Source of the DNA: Blastomyces gilchristii SLH14081
Taxonomy: Eukaryota > Ascomycota > Eurotiomycetes > Onygenales > Ajellomycetaceae
Assembly: GCF_000003855.2 (NCBI RefSeq)
Contig: NW_003101682.1
Coordinates: forward strand, 6,847,361-6,911,360
Direction: 5' to 3'
Length of the DNA: 64,000 nucleotides
Numbering within the stretch: position 1 is the stretch's first letter; every line of letters starts with the position of its first letter. The notes under the pieces were generated by a model, which was not told where the DNA came from, ran no database searches, and saw nothing but the letters and a program-made list of their open reading frames with translations. This document shows, piece after piece, positions 48,383-61,853 of this stretch. The translations under genes were made by a program, and so were the position numbers.

Positions 48383-49128
48383 TCATTCTTGAGAGATAAT
48401 AAGAGACTTATTCTGATATTTTCTAGTGAGTAATAAATGTCTTTGTAATGCAGCTGCAGTCTCTGTGACTGTCAAGAAAGCCAGGTTGAAGGCAGAGACA
48501 GTGGTGTCAATGAGCCGCAGAAGCACTGCTCTCATTGCTACACCTTCTTCTGCTTCTCTTGCAGCCATGGTGATAGTTGCCATACCTTGCAGTGAGGTGT
48601 CATCTCTTCAGCCAGCTGGTGTATCTATGTCCAGTCTGTTCTCTGCTCTCCTCATCACTGTTGTAACACTGCTCCCCCCCCTCAGTCAATACAGTGATGT
48701 ATGACCCCGTGTGGTCATTCAGAGAGAAACTCAGAGACAGCTTGATTCTGAGAATAGTGACTCTGAGAAGCTCAATCTGTAGTTCCTCTCCTGCAGCACA
48801 TCTGAGCCCTGCTCAGACTGCTACTGAGTTGAGTTCACAGAGTTCTGTAGTTTCTTTATCTTCTCTCTGTAAGAAGGCTCTGATACAGTCTCTGATCAGC
48901 ACTGCTACTTATCTACACTGCATTAAGCAGCTGAAGAAGAAAGAAATCTTATACATCTGCTTCTTCTCTTACTTTTATTATTTCTATTATATCTGTAATA
49001 ATGACTTCTGTCTCTCTGTAAGTATTATCTTACAGAAAGATATTATATCAGCTCTGATAAGAAGTCTAAATACTCAAGCAGTACAGAGTAAGAGTCTTGA
49101 AGCTCTAAATATTGACAGATTCTATTAA
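48383..49128. other. GC-richer island with overlapping open frames downstream of pol
   Basis: In the desert this 700-bp block keeps CG, CC, GG and a C8 run (48674-48681). Minus strand (element sense): 48383-48583 encodes 66 aa with an Ala/Leu-rich helix-like segment (MAAREAEEGVAMRAVLLRL, then VTETAAALQRHLL), and the frame extends upstream past a TGA that may have been Trp. Plus strand: 48426-48704 and 48694-49128 are open and Ser/Leu-rich. The sense frame could be an extra ORF of the LTR element. No family is recognised. Confidence 0.35.
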
Positions 49129-49149
49129 GACTGAGAAGATCTCTCTTAC

Positions 49150-52100
49150 TCATCTGTAAAAAAAGATGAAAGTGTGAATCTCTGAGATGAAAAAATATCT
49201 CAGAATAACTGACTTTAAGAAGAGATCAGTCAGTACTACTATTAAAAGTACTATAAAGATTAATCACTGATTAAAGAGAATCTTACTTTAATTAAAGCAG
49301 ATAACTGAGATACTTTATAAGTTAATAAGTTAATATTTTTATACATTTCTTATACTTCTCTGCAGTACTGCAGTGCTAACTTCTCAGCAGATAAAGATAC
49401 TAATATCAGAGACTTTAACAGTGAAGAATGAGTTTAATAAAAGTATGATTATTAATAAGTAGACTCTGAAATTCTCTCTTTTTACTTTTTTAATAAGCTG
49501 TAGTTTTATTAGAATAGCAGTAATCTATAAGTTAATAATATTAATCTTTTTTATTAATTTCAAATATCTCTTTCTTTTCTTATTAACTGCTTCAGAAATT
49601 TTACACTTATATAGTCTTATTAAACTTCTAAAAAACCTCTTTAAGAGAAAATAGAAGAAGAGTGCTATAAAGCTTATAAAATATCAGCTTATTACTGTAA
49701 GATTATCTCTAAAAACTTTTTAAGAAAAAATAAGAAGTTTTAAACAGTATTTCTTACTTAATATCTCTGATATATAATAGAGTAATCTCTACTAGTTATC
49801 TTATAACTTATAATCTCTTTCTCAGTATTTTTCAAATATTTAAGTAATTCTTATAAATTATCTGATAATAAATAATCTTCTTATTTTATAAGATATTAAA
49901 GCTTACTGTAATATATTTATTTATTTAATATTTTCTTTATAAGATATTCAGTATTACTTTTAATTTTAATATTATTCAGCTAAGACAGCTCTACTTCAGA
50001 GTATTACTTATAGAGTTTTAAATAGAAAATATGAAAAATAGAATGAATTAATTTCAATTCTGTAAGTAATTTTAACTTATATATTTACTTACTTATTACT
50101 CTTATTATTGAGAAAGATTCTAGTTACTACTTACTAAGCTTCTTATACAGTCTTATTATCTTAATATTCTTTATTAAAAGTAGTATTTAATTCTCTATTA
50201 AGAACTTTATTAAAAGATGTTTTTAATTATAGTATTTTATCTACTACTTCTGAGTATAGTAGATACTTTTTATCATCTTCTTATAAATTTTATTTAAAAG
50301 TTTCAATCATGCTTTTACTTTTAATACTGAGAAATACTCTATTCTCTGTATCTTTTTAATATTCTAACTATTTATTCTTCTCTTTGAAATATTATCTGCA
50401 ATGTTACTGAATAATAAAGAATTATATTTATAATAAGTATAGAAAGAAGATATCTTTAAGATTATATTCTTTACATTATTATATATAAATTCAGTAGTTA
50501 AAAGATATTTAAGTGAATTATTCTAATAAGATAAATAGAATACTTAAAGATGCTATTCTAGTATTTAATTCTGATATTCAGTCTAATCATCTATCTACAG
50601 ATGAAATACAGTACTGAGAAGACATTTTATTATAAGATAATAGTAAAAAGCTGATTAGTATTTACTGATAAAGAGAGATTCTTAATCTATTATTAACAAT
50701 TTCAGAGTACTGTAATTAGAAATAATAATATCTAAAAATAGATCAGTTAATTTAGAGACTTTAATCTTTTTATAAATAGAAATATATCTGATTATCTTTA
50801 TAAAGTAGTTAATAATAACTAAAATTAAGTTATATTCTTTGACTCTTATTAACTTCAGTAGATTAACTATGAAATTCATTAATAGATTCTATTATAAGCT
50901 TTTTAAAATAGATAGTGATATTAACTTACTGTATTACTTATATCACAGAATCTTTATTCTTTAATAGATATTATAAGTCTTAATATACTCTTTAATATCT
51001 GCTCAGAGCTTGTTTTAAATATATTTATATTTTAGAAGCTTCTCAGTCTTCTCTAACTTAAAGTACTCTGTATGAGAATTATTATAATAAATTCTTAATA
51101 ACTTCTAACACACTGCTCTGCTATGAGAAATAAAGACTGAATTATTTAATAGTAGAAGTTTATATTCTTCTAGTTATTAATGACTTAATTTCTTAGCAGC
51201 ACTGCTCTGCTTAGAGTCTGTCTCTTTCAAGTTTAAATTAAATTCTTTCTCTCTTAACTTCTGAATTTAAACTGCAGTAGAGATATCTCTCTTCTATAAC
51301 TTATCAATGAATTTTAAAAGTAGTTAGATTGAAAGATTGTAGACTATTTCATTCTTTACTAATTCAATAATAGTAAGATATAATATAAGAAGCTTATAAT
51401 CTTCAGTATCAGTTCTCTGTGAGAATCTGAGTTTTCTTTTATCTTCTATACTGAATTATACAGCTATCTTTTCAGCACTGTTTCTGAGCTATAGAGAATT
51501 TTAACTCTCTGTAGTCAGCTTCTTCTGCAGTGATGATAGAGATTCTTTTATAGAATTCTTCTTCATATTAATAATATTATAATCAGACTGTTTAAACAGT
51601 GTATTAATAAGATTAAGTCAATTTAAATAATATCAGATATAGAAATTATACTCTGAAAGCAGCTTTACTTATCTAACTTAATATTCTATCAAGTTCTTTA
51701 TTGTTAAGAAGTAATGCAGATTTGTATAATTAGTGAGAACTTACACTGAATACTTACTACTCTGAAGATAATATTATTAAATCTTAAAGAATTTAATAAT
51801 TACTAACATTTTCTGATTATGAGTATTATACCTTCTCTGTATAAGTGATAATTTCTCAAAGAAGAAGATCACTGATCTTTATTTATAGTGTTTTATAGAC
51901 TCTGTAAAAAAGCCTTCTCTCATAGATAATTCATTATCTATTTTCTCAGAAGTAATTATTCTCTGATTCTTTTAATATTGAAAGATCTTTAGTATTAATT
52001 GTGAAAAGATTTCATAGATCTCATTTCTGAATGTATCAGTCTTACACTGACTGAGTAAATCAGAATTAAAGTGATTCAGTATTATAATATCTATAAAAGC

Positions 52101-54598
52101 TTATTTCAATTCTATAAACATCTGTGCAGTGTCTTGAATAAGAATAAATAGTTCTATTTTTCTATCTTTCACACTTTTCTTTAACAGATCTGTAAGAGAG
52201 ACAGTAATCTGTGAATATATATAGATGAATTATCTACAGAAATTCACAAATTCTAGAAATATCTATATCTCACAGTATATCTACAGCACTGATCAGTTCT
52301 TAATAATAGAGACTCAGCTTCTATTCATTGAAATATCATTTACTTTAATAATATAATCTAAGAAATCAATCTCCTGCATGTAGAATGAGCATTTTTCAGT
52401 GTTTATATAGAGTTAATACTGTCTTAAGTGACTTAATACTTCTTGAACATGAGTATCATATTCTTTCTTCATTTTTAAGAAGATTAGAATGTTGTTTAAG
52501 TATACTATATAGAAGATATTGATAAAACTCTGCAGTGTCTCATTTATATAGATCTGAAAGATGACTGAAGTATTACAAAGATTAAAAGATAAAACAAGAT
52601 ATTCAAAATTATTATACTTGATATGAAAAGCTGTTTTTTAAATATTATCTTCATTAATTCTGATTCTATAATAGATATTCTGTATATCAATCTTTAAGAA
52701 CATCTTTACTTCAGATAATCAATTGATTATCTCATCAATCAATGATAATAAATAGTGATTCTTAACTGTCATCTTATTAAGGCCTCTGTAGTCTATGCAT
52801 AGACATAGTCTGTCATTCTTCTTGAGTATAAAGAGTATAAGTATCTCTGTCAGACTTTTTAATGAATGTATTCAGTTCTTTGATTGTACTTCTTCAAGAT
52901 ATTTGCACAGAATATTCAATTTCTTTACAGATAAGTTATAAGGAAGTCTGTACAGTATCATTACATCATCTTCAAGATAAATCTTATATTATATCTTGAT
53001 ATCAGAAAACTTCACTGCTTTTCTTTCTGAAAAGATATTCTTAAAATCTGTAAAGAGACATTGTGTATATTCATCTTTAATAATAGATACTGCTGCTAAT
53101 CTTGCAGTAAGAGTGATGACTTCTTTATCTATCTCTAAGTTTCAATCATCTGCTACACAGTATATTAACTCTATTTTTTTCTTAAGATTCTTCTGATGAA
53201 ACTCTTCAGATTTCTCTATCACTGTCTCTTCATTAGTGAGATAGTACTGTCACATCTGAGTAACTCAGTTAATGAGAGAATTGTTTTCTCTCAATCACAG
53301 AAGACTTAGAATAATATTCTCATCTATAATATTCACTGTGTGAAGAAGCAGACTGCTTTTCTTGAAGATTTCTTCTAAGTCTGTGATCACATACTTCACT
53401 TGAATTATGTTAAAATAGTGACATTTTATTTCATCAGTAAATTTCATATGATCTGACAGATCTATCTTCTTTCAACTCTTCATCAAAGAAAAGAAATAGA
53501 ATATGAAGTTAATATTCATCTCAGAGTTAAGTAGACATCTCACTGATATCTTCTTATTTAAGATATACATTATGATTATAACATGAACTCAGAGATATAA
53601 GAATTATTAATTCTTTATTTCTTTCTCTTCTTTATTCTCTATGAATATATTTGTTAGAAGAGAAGTTAACTTTGAGAAGATATTTTCTTAATTTCTTTTC
53701 TTCTTCAGCTTCTTATAATCACTGATATAGTGATCATCAGCTCTGCAGTTGAAATAGAGATCTTTATCAAATCTTTTTTAATATTTCTTCACAGTGAGTG
53801 AAGAATCAGAATACTTGAAATTCTTCTTTACTTTCTTCATACTGAAGCTGTTACAGCACTGTTTAGATTCTATTATTAATTACTTAGAAGAGATCTTATT
53901 AGTCTTTTTCTTAAAGAATTAACTATTCAAATAGATTCAGAAAGCCAGGTTAGCAAGCTCAGTACAATTGATTAATAAACTCTGATATTATAATATTATT
54001 ATTCATATCTTATGAGTCAGCTTTGTGAGATAAAGCTGTATTTTTAATTGATTCAAATCATCAGTTAATTTCTTTCAATATTCTTCAAATCTTATATTGA
54101 AATTGAAAGAATTCTTATCATCTTATTAATATAATAAGTTGAATCACTGTATTACTATGAAGCTGTGATTATGATAATCTTCAATTTAATTCAGTAGAAA
54201 GTTCTTGAATTCTTTTCAAGTTATAATAGTATTGATACACTCAAGCTCTCTCTTCTTAATGACTTAAGTAGTCACAGAGATGTCTTCAAGAAGGTTGACA
54301 GTGTCTATTACTTATATCTCATGAGTATTATACTGGCTCAGATTAAGACAGAATTTTCATTCAAGAGTACAGATAAAGCTGTGAAATTCAGATAAGATAT
54401 TTCTCTTATATCTTGAAGAATCTCTGATCTTAATCTCTCTATCTCTATGATAGATGTAGGTGTGTAGAGGCCACAGCAGTGATAGAGTAATTGAAGAGCT
54501 CATATCAAAATATACAGCAGATTCAGAAATCTCAGATTTCTGTCAGAGTAGAGATGTACACACTCTAGAAAATGATGTGATATTTCTCTCAGAGAATG
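49150..54598 (-). pseudogene. gag-pol remnant of the third LTR element
   Basis: Read on the minus strand through stops. Gag zinc knuckle at about 53720-53765: YFNCRADDHYISDY, i.e. CX2CX4HX4C with two Cys now Tyr. Protease-like VRCLLNSEMNINFI at about 53500-53560. RT at about 52330-52840: LCLCIDYRGLNKMTVKNHY, SLIDEIIN, AFHIKYNNFEYLVLSFNL, FYIVYLNNILIF, LDYIIKVNDISM. Integrase core with an open frame at 50682-50879: MNFIVNLLK, YNLILVIINYFIKIIRYI, LFLDIIIS. Catalytic Asp of RT is changed to Asn. Inactive. A plus-strand frame at 54460-54663 is probably a shadow. Confidence 0.75.
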
Positions 54599-54679
54599 AA
54601 GTTGAGTTGATCTCATCAATAAAAAGCACAACTGCTTCATCACAAACTTGCTTGATTTGTTGAATAAGAACCTGCTGAT

Positions 54680-55260
54680 AGATTCATCAAAAAGTCCTCA
54701 ATCATACAAGCATTCTGACCCCATCGCTGACCGCATACCCTGTGTGATGGTGAAGTTATCCAGCCAAATATGAACCAGACATTGTTCAAAACTCCTGTGT
54801 GAGATTATCCCCTGTTCTCCCCTATCACATCACAACCCCAGGCCAGAGTGCCATACAAACTGTAAGGTGAAGTGACCTAGTCATATGCACCAATCTTCTC
54901 AATTTTGGAAGATCCCTGAACTGTAGTTGTGGAGATATTCAAGGAGTGACCTCCGCGAAAACCCTGTCCATCTTTGATGTTCCAAAACACCAACACCAAG
55001 TCTCACCCTTGTACCGCCCTTCTCAATCTGGCCCATCCCCGGCAGAAAAATACAAAAAGATACCTCGGCAATAATATCAAGCACATAATCAACAGACTCT
55101 TCTGAAGTGCAACCTCCATGGTCTGTCGCCAGTGTATCTAGACTTCAACACCAAGTCTCACCCTTGTACTACCCCTCTCAATCTGGCCCATCCTCAGCAG
55201 AATGATACAAAAAGATACCTCAGCAACAGTATTCAATACATAATCAGTGAACAATGAGTC
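54680..55260 (+). promoter_or_regulatory. LINE 5' UTR with tandem promoter-like units
   Basis: GC-normal sequence. Two diverged units of about 130-150 bp (about 54960-55100 and 55110-55245) share CACCAAGTCTCACCCTTGTAC, split as CACCAAGTCTCACC plus CTTGTAC, then CTCAATCTGGCCCATCC and ACAAAAAGATACCTC, and end near CATAATCA. Repeated 5' units are typical of internal promoters of some LINEs. The truncated copy (37.84-38.1 kb) has the same arrangement, mutated. Confidence 0.6.
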
Positions 55261-56256
55261 AACAGCACATCAACAACTATAAAATCAGTATATTTCAAGA
55301 TCTGACTGAGCCTTTGATCTCTGCATAGTGAGATATATTAAATCTAGTTTTAATATCTTAATATTCAATAGATTCTGCAAGGAATTGAGAACAGCAACAC
55401 TAGATTTCTATTAAATTTAAGAATTAACTCTATATTGATATAATCATTGACAAAGTCTTCTATATTGAGATATAAATAACCAGTTCCTCTACATCCTGCT
55501 GACAATATTTATATTATTATATAGAAACAGACTTATATTCTCTATAATATCAAGACTCTGAAGAGAGAAAGTCTTGATAGAAGATATACAGTAGTGTATA
55601 TCTTAGCAGTTTCTATCTCATTCTTCTGCAGCAGTTAATGCAAAAAAAAGATCTTAGAAATAGTTTTTTACTTCTCTTGAAAAAGTAAGATGTTTTTCTC
55701 TGAATTTTATACAATATTCTTACAAAGAATTAAAAACAGAGTTGTTTTCTGTTATAATTTCATATTCTTTTAAGTAAGAATTACTTTTTCAGTAACTGAA
55801 GAGCTTTTATTAATACTTAATTCTTTTTTACACTCTTTATTAACTGATTTGAGTTGCACACTTATTATGTGAGAAGAATTGAATGATTTAGAATAAATTT
55901 GAATAGTTTTAATCAATTTCTCTGCAAAAAATTGATTTATTTTTTATCAGTTTTTCTCTCAAAAACTGTCATATTATCTGATTTATTATCAATTGATATC
56001 ATACTTTTTCTCACTGTATCTTAAGAAAGAGATTGTAAAGATTTTATTGATTTATCTCAAAAATCAATTTTAGTTTATTAGATTCTCTTCAAAAATCTAA
56101 TCTAGTTACTGAACTAGTGTGAAAAAAATCAGGTATTTTATACACAAAAGTCTTTTATTCTTCTTTTGAAACAGTCTGATCAACTTTTCAATTGAAAACA
56201 GACTTAGAAATATCTCAATTGAAACAGTCTGATCAACTTTTCATTGAGTGAAAACA

Positions 56257-57681
56257 ATGAGTTTAAAAATACACTCAGTTGATGTGGAAAAAGATGCTTT
56301 CTCAAATGCTATTTCTGAGATTGAAATTCTGAAGAGAAGAAAGAAAGAAGAAATAGAGAAACAACAAGTTCTTGAAATACAGAAACTTGAAAAAGTAAGT
56401 AAGATTCTTGAAAAGCAGTGTCTGAGTGAGATGAATGAAGAAGTTCTGTTAATTCTTCATGCTCAGACTAGACAACTACAGAAGATGATTAAGTTCAAGC
56501 TTAGAATTTTAAACACAGTTCTAAAAATATTGAAAATTTCTAGTATAATTACTGACTCTTTATTTTACTCTTCTTTTTTTTCTACTTCTTCTTCTTCTTC
56601 TTCTTTAAATCAGAAGAAAACATATGCTCAAGCAGCTGAATCTGCTATCTCTAAACCTGCTATCTCAAAACCTGCTCAAAATCCTGAGAAAACTGAGAAG
56701 AATACTGCTCATGTCTCTATTCATAGAAAAGTGAAAAAGAAAATGTAAAAAGAGAAAAACTTTCAAATCTTCAGAAATAGAAGACTTATTCTCAAAGTCT
56801 CAAATCAGAACATTCTGTAAAGAAACAAGCTAAACTCAAATCTCATTTTCAGAATCAGAAATGAAATTAATCAGCAGTTCTTTTCACAGTTGATAACTGA
56901 TATTGAAGTTTAAAAATCAGTTATAGCTTCAATTGAGTTATCATTCTTTGAAAACTTCATCATTCTGACTACAATGTCTGAATTCAGTGCTGAATTTCTT
57001 ATTCAGAATGAGAATCTCTGAAAGTCAGCAGTAGAATCTTTGTTAAACATAATAATTCTATCTGAAAGAGATGAAAAGTGAGACAAATTTATTCTTTATA
57101 ATATTTCAGTCAAAATTTTTGACTGTGAAGAAGAAATGCTACTTCTTAAAAATGAATTGAAAGAATACAACTCTATTCAACTAAGAAAGAAGCCTGTATA
57201 ACTAAATTCAATTGAGTTCAGATAAAGCAGGAGAAATGCCTCTGTTCTAGTATATATAAAAACACTTGAACAGTCAAAGATCTCTGAAGTAAGAGTAGTA
57301 GATTTGAAAATGAGAGTTCATGAATACAAAGACTCAAGAATGAATCTCAAAGCTCAAACACAGTGTTCAAACTGTCAAAGATATGAATACTTTACAATCT
57401 CATGTTTTAGAGACTCAAAATGTGCATTCTGTATCAGAGATCACAAAACTAGTGAGCATAAATGTGAAACATGCTCAAAAAGAGATGAAATATATCAATA
57501 CACTCTGCTTAAGTGCTCTAATTGCAAAGAAAAACATGCATCTAGCTCAAAAGAATGTATGTTTACTTCTAGAACTCAAAAGAACTGGAGAAAAGATGAA
57601 GCTCAAAGTCAATCTAGAACTGAAGAGAAGAGTCAAGTCAGTAGACTTATAACTGAAAGCTTAAAAAGAAGAAACTCTTAA
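56257..57681 (+). pseudogene. LINE ORF1 (Gag-like, CCHC zinc knuckles)
   Basis: One frame of about 475 codons. The first 164 codons (start MSLKIHSVDVEKD) are open to TAA at 56746, with a coiled-coil-like Glu/Lys segment and a Ser-rich stretch. After several stops the frame reopens at 57304. Cys clusters CSNCQRYEYFTISC, CAFC, HKCETC and CSNCKEKHASSSKEC (about 57365-57570) match the three-knuckle region of Tad-like ORF1 proteins, with Gly/His to Glu/Tyr changes in the first. Binds the element RNA in the family. Confidence 0.75.
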
Positions 57682-58009
57682 TTATCTAAATCTTCAAACT
57701 TTAATTCTTCAGCTAAATATAAACAGAATTTGAATTCTTAAACTTCTATTAAGATTAAAGAATTGAGAAATGACTCTGATGATAAACTAGATATAATGCA
57801 AGCAGTTGAGATTTCTACTTTTCAAAATAGTCATAATCTACTATCTAATGATAGTGACTAGATTCTACTCTATCTCTACTCTCTTTTAGTATGAATATAC
57901 AACAAAAACAATAAAAAAAGTTTAAAAACTCTTTAAAAATCACATTTATTTAAAATAATGTGAATAGAAACTCAAATTGTATTTATTTCTGTCTTCAAAT
58001 TATATTTGA

Positions 58010-61000
58010 ATAAAAAGTTGATTTTATACTACTTCAGAAACTGAATTTTGATGCTGAGTAAAATTACATCATTTCTTATTCAAGCTACTACTGCTTTCTA
58101 TTTCAAAAGTCTGAGATAAAGTCAAGAGTAGTAATCTATGAAAGAAAGAAATCAAGATATTAATTTAATCTAAGATTTGATATCATGTCTGACCCTGATA
58201 TTCTGGTGAGTGATATTATAGATAAAGAAAATGAGTTTAATACTATACAGCTTATAAATATCTATAATGAAAAGTCATTGAAGAAAAATAACAATATTTG
58301 AACAATTGATAGAGGATTTCTGAATATAACTCTATTAAGAAACTCTATAATTGTAGAAGATTTCAATACACATTATCTCTGATGAAATTCAGAATGTAAG
58401 AGAGTAGTGAGAGCTGATAATCTGATTGAATGAATCTTTGAGCATTCAATAGATTTGATTAATAAGTCTGATCAACAAACATTCTTTAGAAAAGATATGA
58501 AACAGAAGTCTATTATAGATCTAATCTTCATATCACAAAATCTAATGAAAAGAAGACTTATAAACTAGTTTATTAATTCAAATGAGACATCAGAATCAGA
58601 TCATGAGATTATTCAATTTGATATTAAACTGAGTGAAAAACAAATGAGTGAAAATCCTCTTCTCTCTAATCAGTATAACTTTGAAAAAGCTGATTGAAAA
58701 GCAGTTGAAGAAAGTATAAAACTGTTAAAATCTGAAAGACAGAATAAGCTATATTGAAATTTCAGTCAAGATATCTCAAATGAAATACTTGAGAATAGAG
58801 TGAAGCTTGTTACATCTATTATTCTAACAAGTGTTAGAGATAATATTTCAAAAAGAAAATCTTCTGAGTATTCAAAATCTTAATGAAATGAGAATATCTT
58901 ATCTAAAAGAAAAGAATTAGCTACTGCTAGAAGAGATTGAAAGAATGATATAATATCTAATGAAGAGTTCAAAGCTGTCAGAAATGAATATTTTTCAGAT
59001 ATTAAAAGAGTTAAAACAGACTGCTGGAATAAATTTCTTGAAGAAGCATAAGAGAAGAAAGTTTTTAAAGCTTTTAACTATACTAAAACAAGAAGTGTAG
59101 CAAAACTTCCAGTCTTAGAATATGAGTTTCAGAATGAATTATATATAGCAAACTCTTTTGAGAAAAAATGTTAAGTTTTTATAAGAATTCTCTTTCAGAA
59201 CTCACCAGATTCAGATTCAGATTCAGAGAAAGAGAATATATCACTTCTTAACTACATTGATGAAAATGACTGAGAATGGCCTGATCTTACACAAGATGAA
59301 TTAGAGTCAGCTATCTTCTCAAGCTCTGTTAAAACTGCTGCAGGTCCTGATTCAATTAATCACTTGATTATTCAAAATACATATTCCTACTTAAAGAATG
59401 AATATTTTCAGCTCTTTTTCAATCTCTTGAAAAATGAATATTATTCTGAATGCTGAAGAGAAGCCACTGAAGTGATTCTTACAAAACCTAATAGAAAAAC
59501 TTTAATTTCTAAGTTATATAGAGTAATATCTCTATTGAACTGTCTAGGAAAGATTTTAGAAAAGATAATAGCTACTCAACTATCTTTTATAAGCTCTATA
59601 GATGATTCTCTTTTATTCAGTGAATAAATGAGAGATAGAAAACAGTGTTCTACAATTGACACTGTTCTCTCAGTTATTCATAATATTCAAATAGCAAAGC
59701 ATGAGAGTCTGGTCTCAACTGCAGTTTTTATTGATATAAAAGAAGTATTTAATCATGTTTTAAAGTCAAAGTTAATTCAGATATTGAAGATATTAAAACT
59801 GTCACTTTCTCTAATAAAATGAGTTAACTGTTTTATATCTAAAAGAATTATACAACTCTTCTTTGATGAAATGAAATAAGATAAGACTGAGATAAAAATA
59901 GAAGTATCACAGAGATCTTCAATCTCACTTATTTTATTTACAATATACACTGCATATCTATTTAAAAATAGAAATATGAGAATAGTGCAATCTCTGAGTT
60001 ATATAAATGATATTAATCTAGTCTACAGCTCAAAAACTATCAAAGAGAATTTGAAAGTAATTGAAGAAGCTGTAAAGAAAATCTTTGTTAGAGCAGATAT
60101 CAATCAAATTCAATTTAATATGAATAAAACTGAGTTAATTCACTTCTTTTCTAGATTCAATAAGAAAGAACTATCTCTAACTCTTTTAAATAGAGAGATT
60201 AAACCCAGTGTAAATATCAAATGATTAGAAGTATGGTTAAACTCCAAGTTGAATTTTAAATATTACATTCAACAAAGAACTGTCAAGACAGAAAGACTAT
60301 TGAACAACATAATCAGACTATTAAATACAGAGAGAGATCTATTCTTCCAGTCTATGAGACAGTTATATATAGCCTGTATTACATCAGTAGCTGATTATGA
60401 AGTTCAAGTTTGATAAAATAATTAAGAGAATTTCACTGAACTCTTTCAAAGTCTGCAAAATAGAGCCTTGAGAAGAATTCTGAGAGCATTCAAATCATCT
60501 TTTATTAAAGCAATGGAAATTGAAGCTTCAATTCCTCCTTCTGCTATTAGATTTGAAAAAGCCTGTATGAACTATGCTCTGAGAGTTGTAAAGATGAGCT
60601 CAAATCATATAATCAGAGAAAGAGTCTCTTCTTCATTTTCATCAATTAACTCTGGAAATGAACTGAATTGAAATAGATTTCTTGATTGAAATGAAAATAT
60701 TTCTTCAAAGAAAATGTCTTCTCAACTGTACAGACTATACTCTCTGATTAAAAATTAATTTTCTTCTTTAAATATTGAAAAAGTTGATCATAAGAAGTTA
60801 TCTCTCTGAAGAGAAAAGCTTGAATCTCTTATAGACTTACAAATAAGTGAACTATTAAAAGAGAAAGAATATGAACAGTATTTGAAGAGAATTTCTACAA
60901 TCAATATAAAAGACTCTATTCTGATTTATTCAGATGACTCAAAAAATGAGAACTTGAATAGATTAGGTGCAGGCATTGCTTATACTGAAGATAATATCAA

Positions 61001-61853
61001 TTTTATCTCAGATTTCTGAAATCTAGACTCTGAATATGAAGTCTTTGATGCTGAACTATTTGCAATAGTGAAAGCTTTCAAACTCATTGAAAGAAAATCT
61101 TATAAAAGAGGAAATTGTTTAAAAGAGGCATGAATATTCTCTGATAGTCAAGCTGCTTTAAAAAGACTTAGAAATAGTCAGATTCATAATAATCAAATGA
61201 ATCTTGAACTGATCTTAAACTCTGTTTTGAAAATTCAAAAGAGAAGAATATTAAAGCTGATAATTCATCTGCACTGAGTTCCTGCTCATATGAATATTCA
61301 TGACAATGAATTGACTGATTCAGCTGCAAAAAAGGGTGCAGAATTAAGCAGATCTATTCAAAAAATTATGTTCTAGTCTTTTATAAAGAGAAAAATAAAA
61401 GAATCTTGTTTAGACAAGTGAAATGAAAGCTGGCAGAAACAAAAGAAGAGTATACATTATTCAAGATTTGAAACAAAATCCAAGTGAAAATCTTGTTCAA
61501 TTAAATGTAAAAAGAAAATATTCTCATCTATAATACACCTGAAATTAGAACATGGCTATTTCAAATCTTATATACAAAGATTTGATGATAGATTTGACTC
61601 AATAGAATGCTCATTCTGCAATACAAATGAGAATTCTGAGTATATTGTAATGCACTGTGCATTATACAATAGTCTCAGAGTCAGATTGAAAGAGAAGTAT
61701 GATCTAAATCAATTAAATATGAGATTCTTATTCTCAACTGAGACAGGAATTAAATACTTAATAGACTTTCTATCAGAAACTCAAGCAGCTATAAGAAAAT
61801 GGCTAAATTCAGAATTATCTGAATATGAAGAGGAGGAAATCAATCAGATATAG
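58010..61853 (+). pseudogene. LINE ORF2 (endonuclease, reverse transcriptase, RNase H)
   Basis: A single frame with scattered TGA/TAA codons. Endonuclease region: VEDFNTHYL (GDFNxHHxxW motif) at about 58358 and SDHEIIQFDI at about 58600. RT: TAAGPDSINHLII, SKLYRVISLLNCLGKILE, FIDIKEVFNHV, SQRSSISLILFTIYTAYLF and SYINDINLVYSS (YxDD region as YIND), about 59330-60030. RNase H: IYSDDSKNENL, VFDAELFAIVKAF, FSDSQAALKRL, HMNIHDNELTDSAAKKGAEL, about 60920-61350. Terminal CSFCNTNENSEYIVMHC zinc finger at about 61612-61662. Stop at 61851-61853. Inactive. Confidence 0.82.

Noticed and set aside
54460..54663. Plus-strand 67-aa ORF just before the LINE
   Set aside because: Antisense to the gag region of the minus-strand LTR element and ends inside the LINE 5' end; most likely chance.
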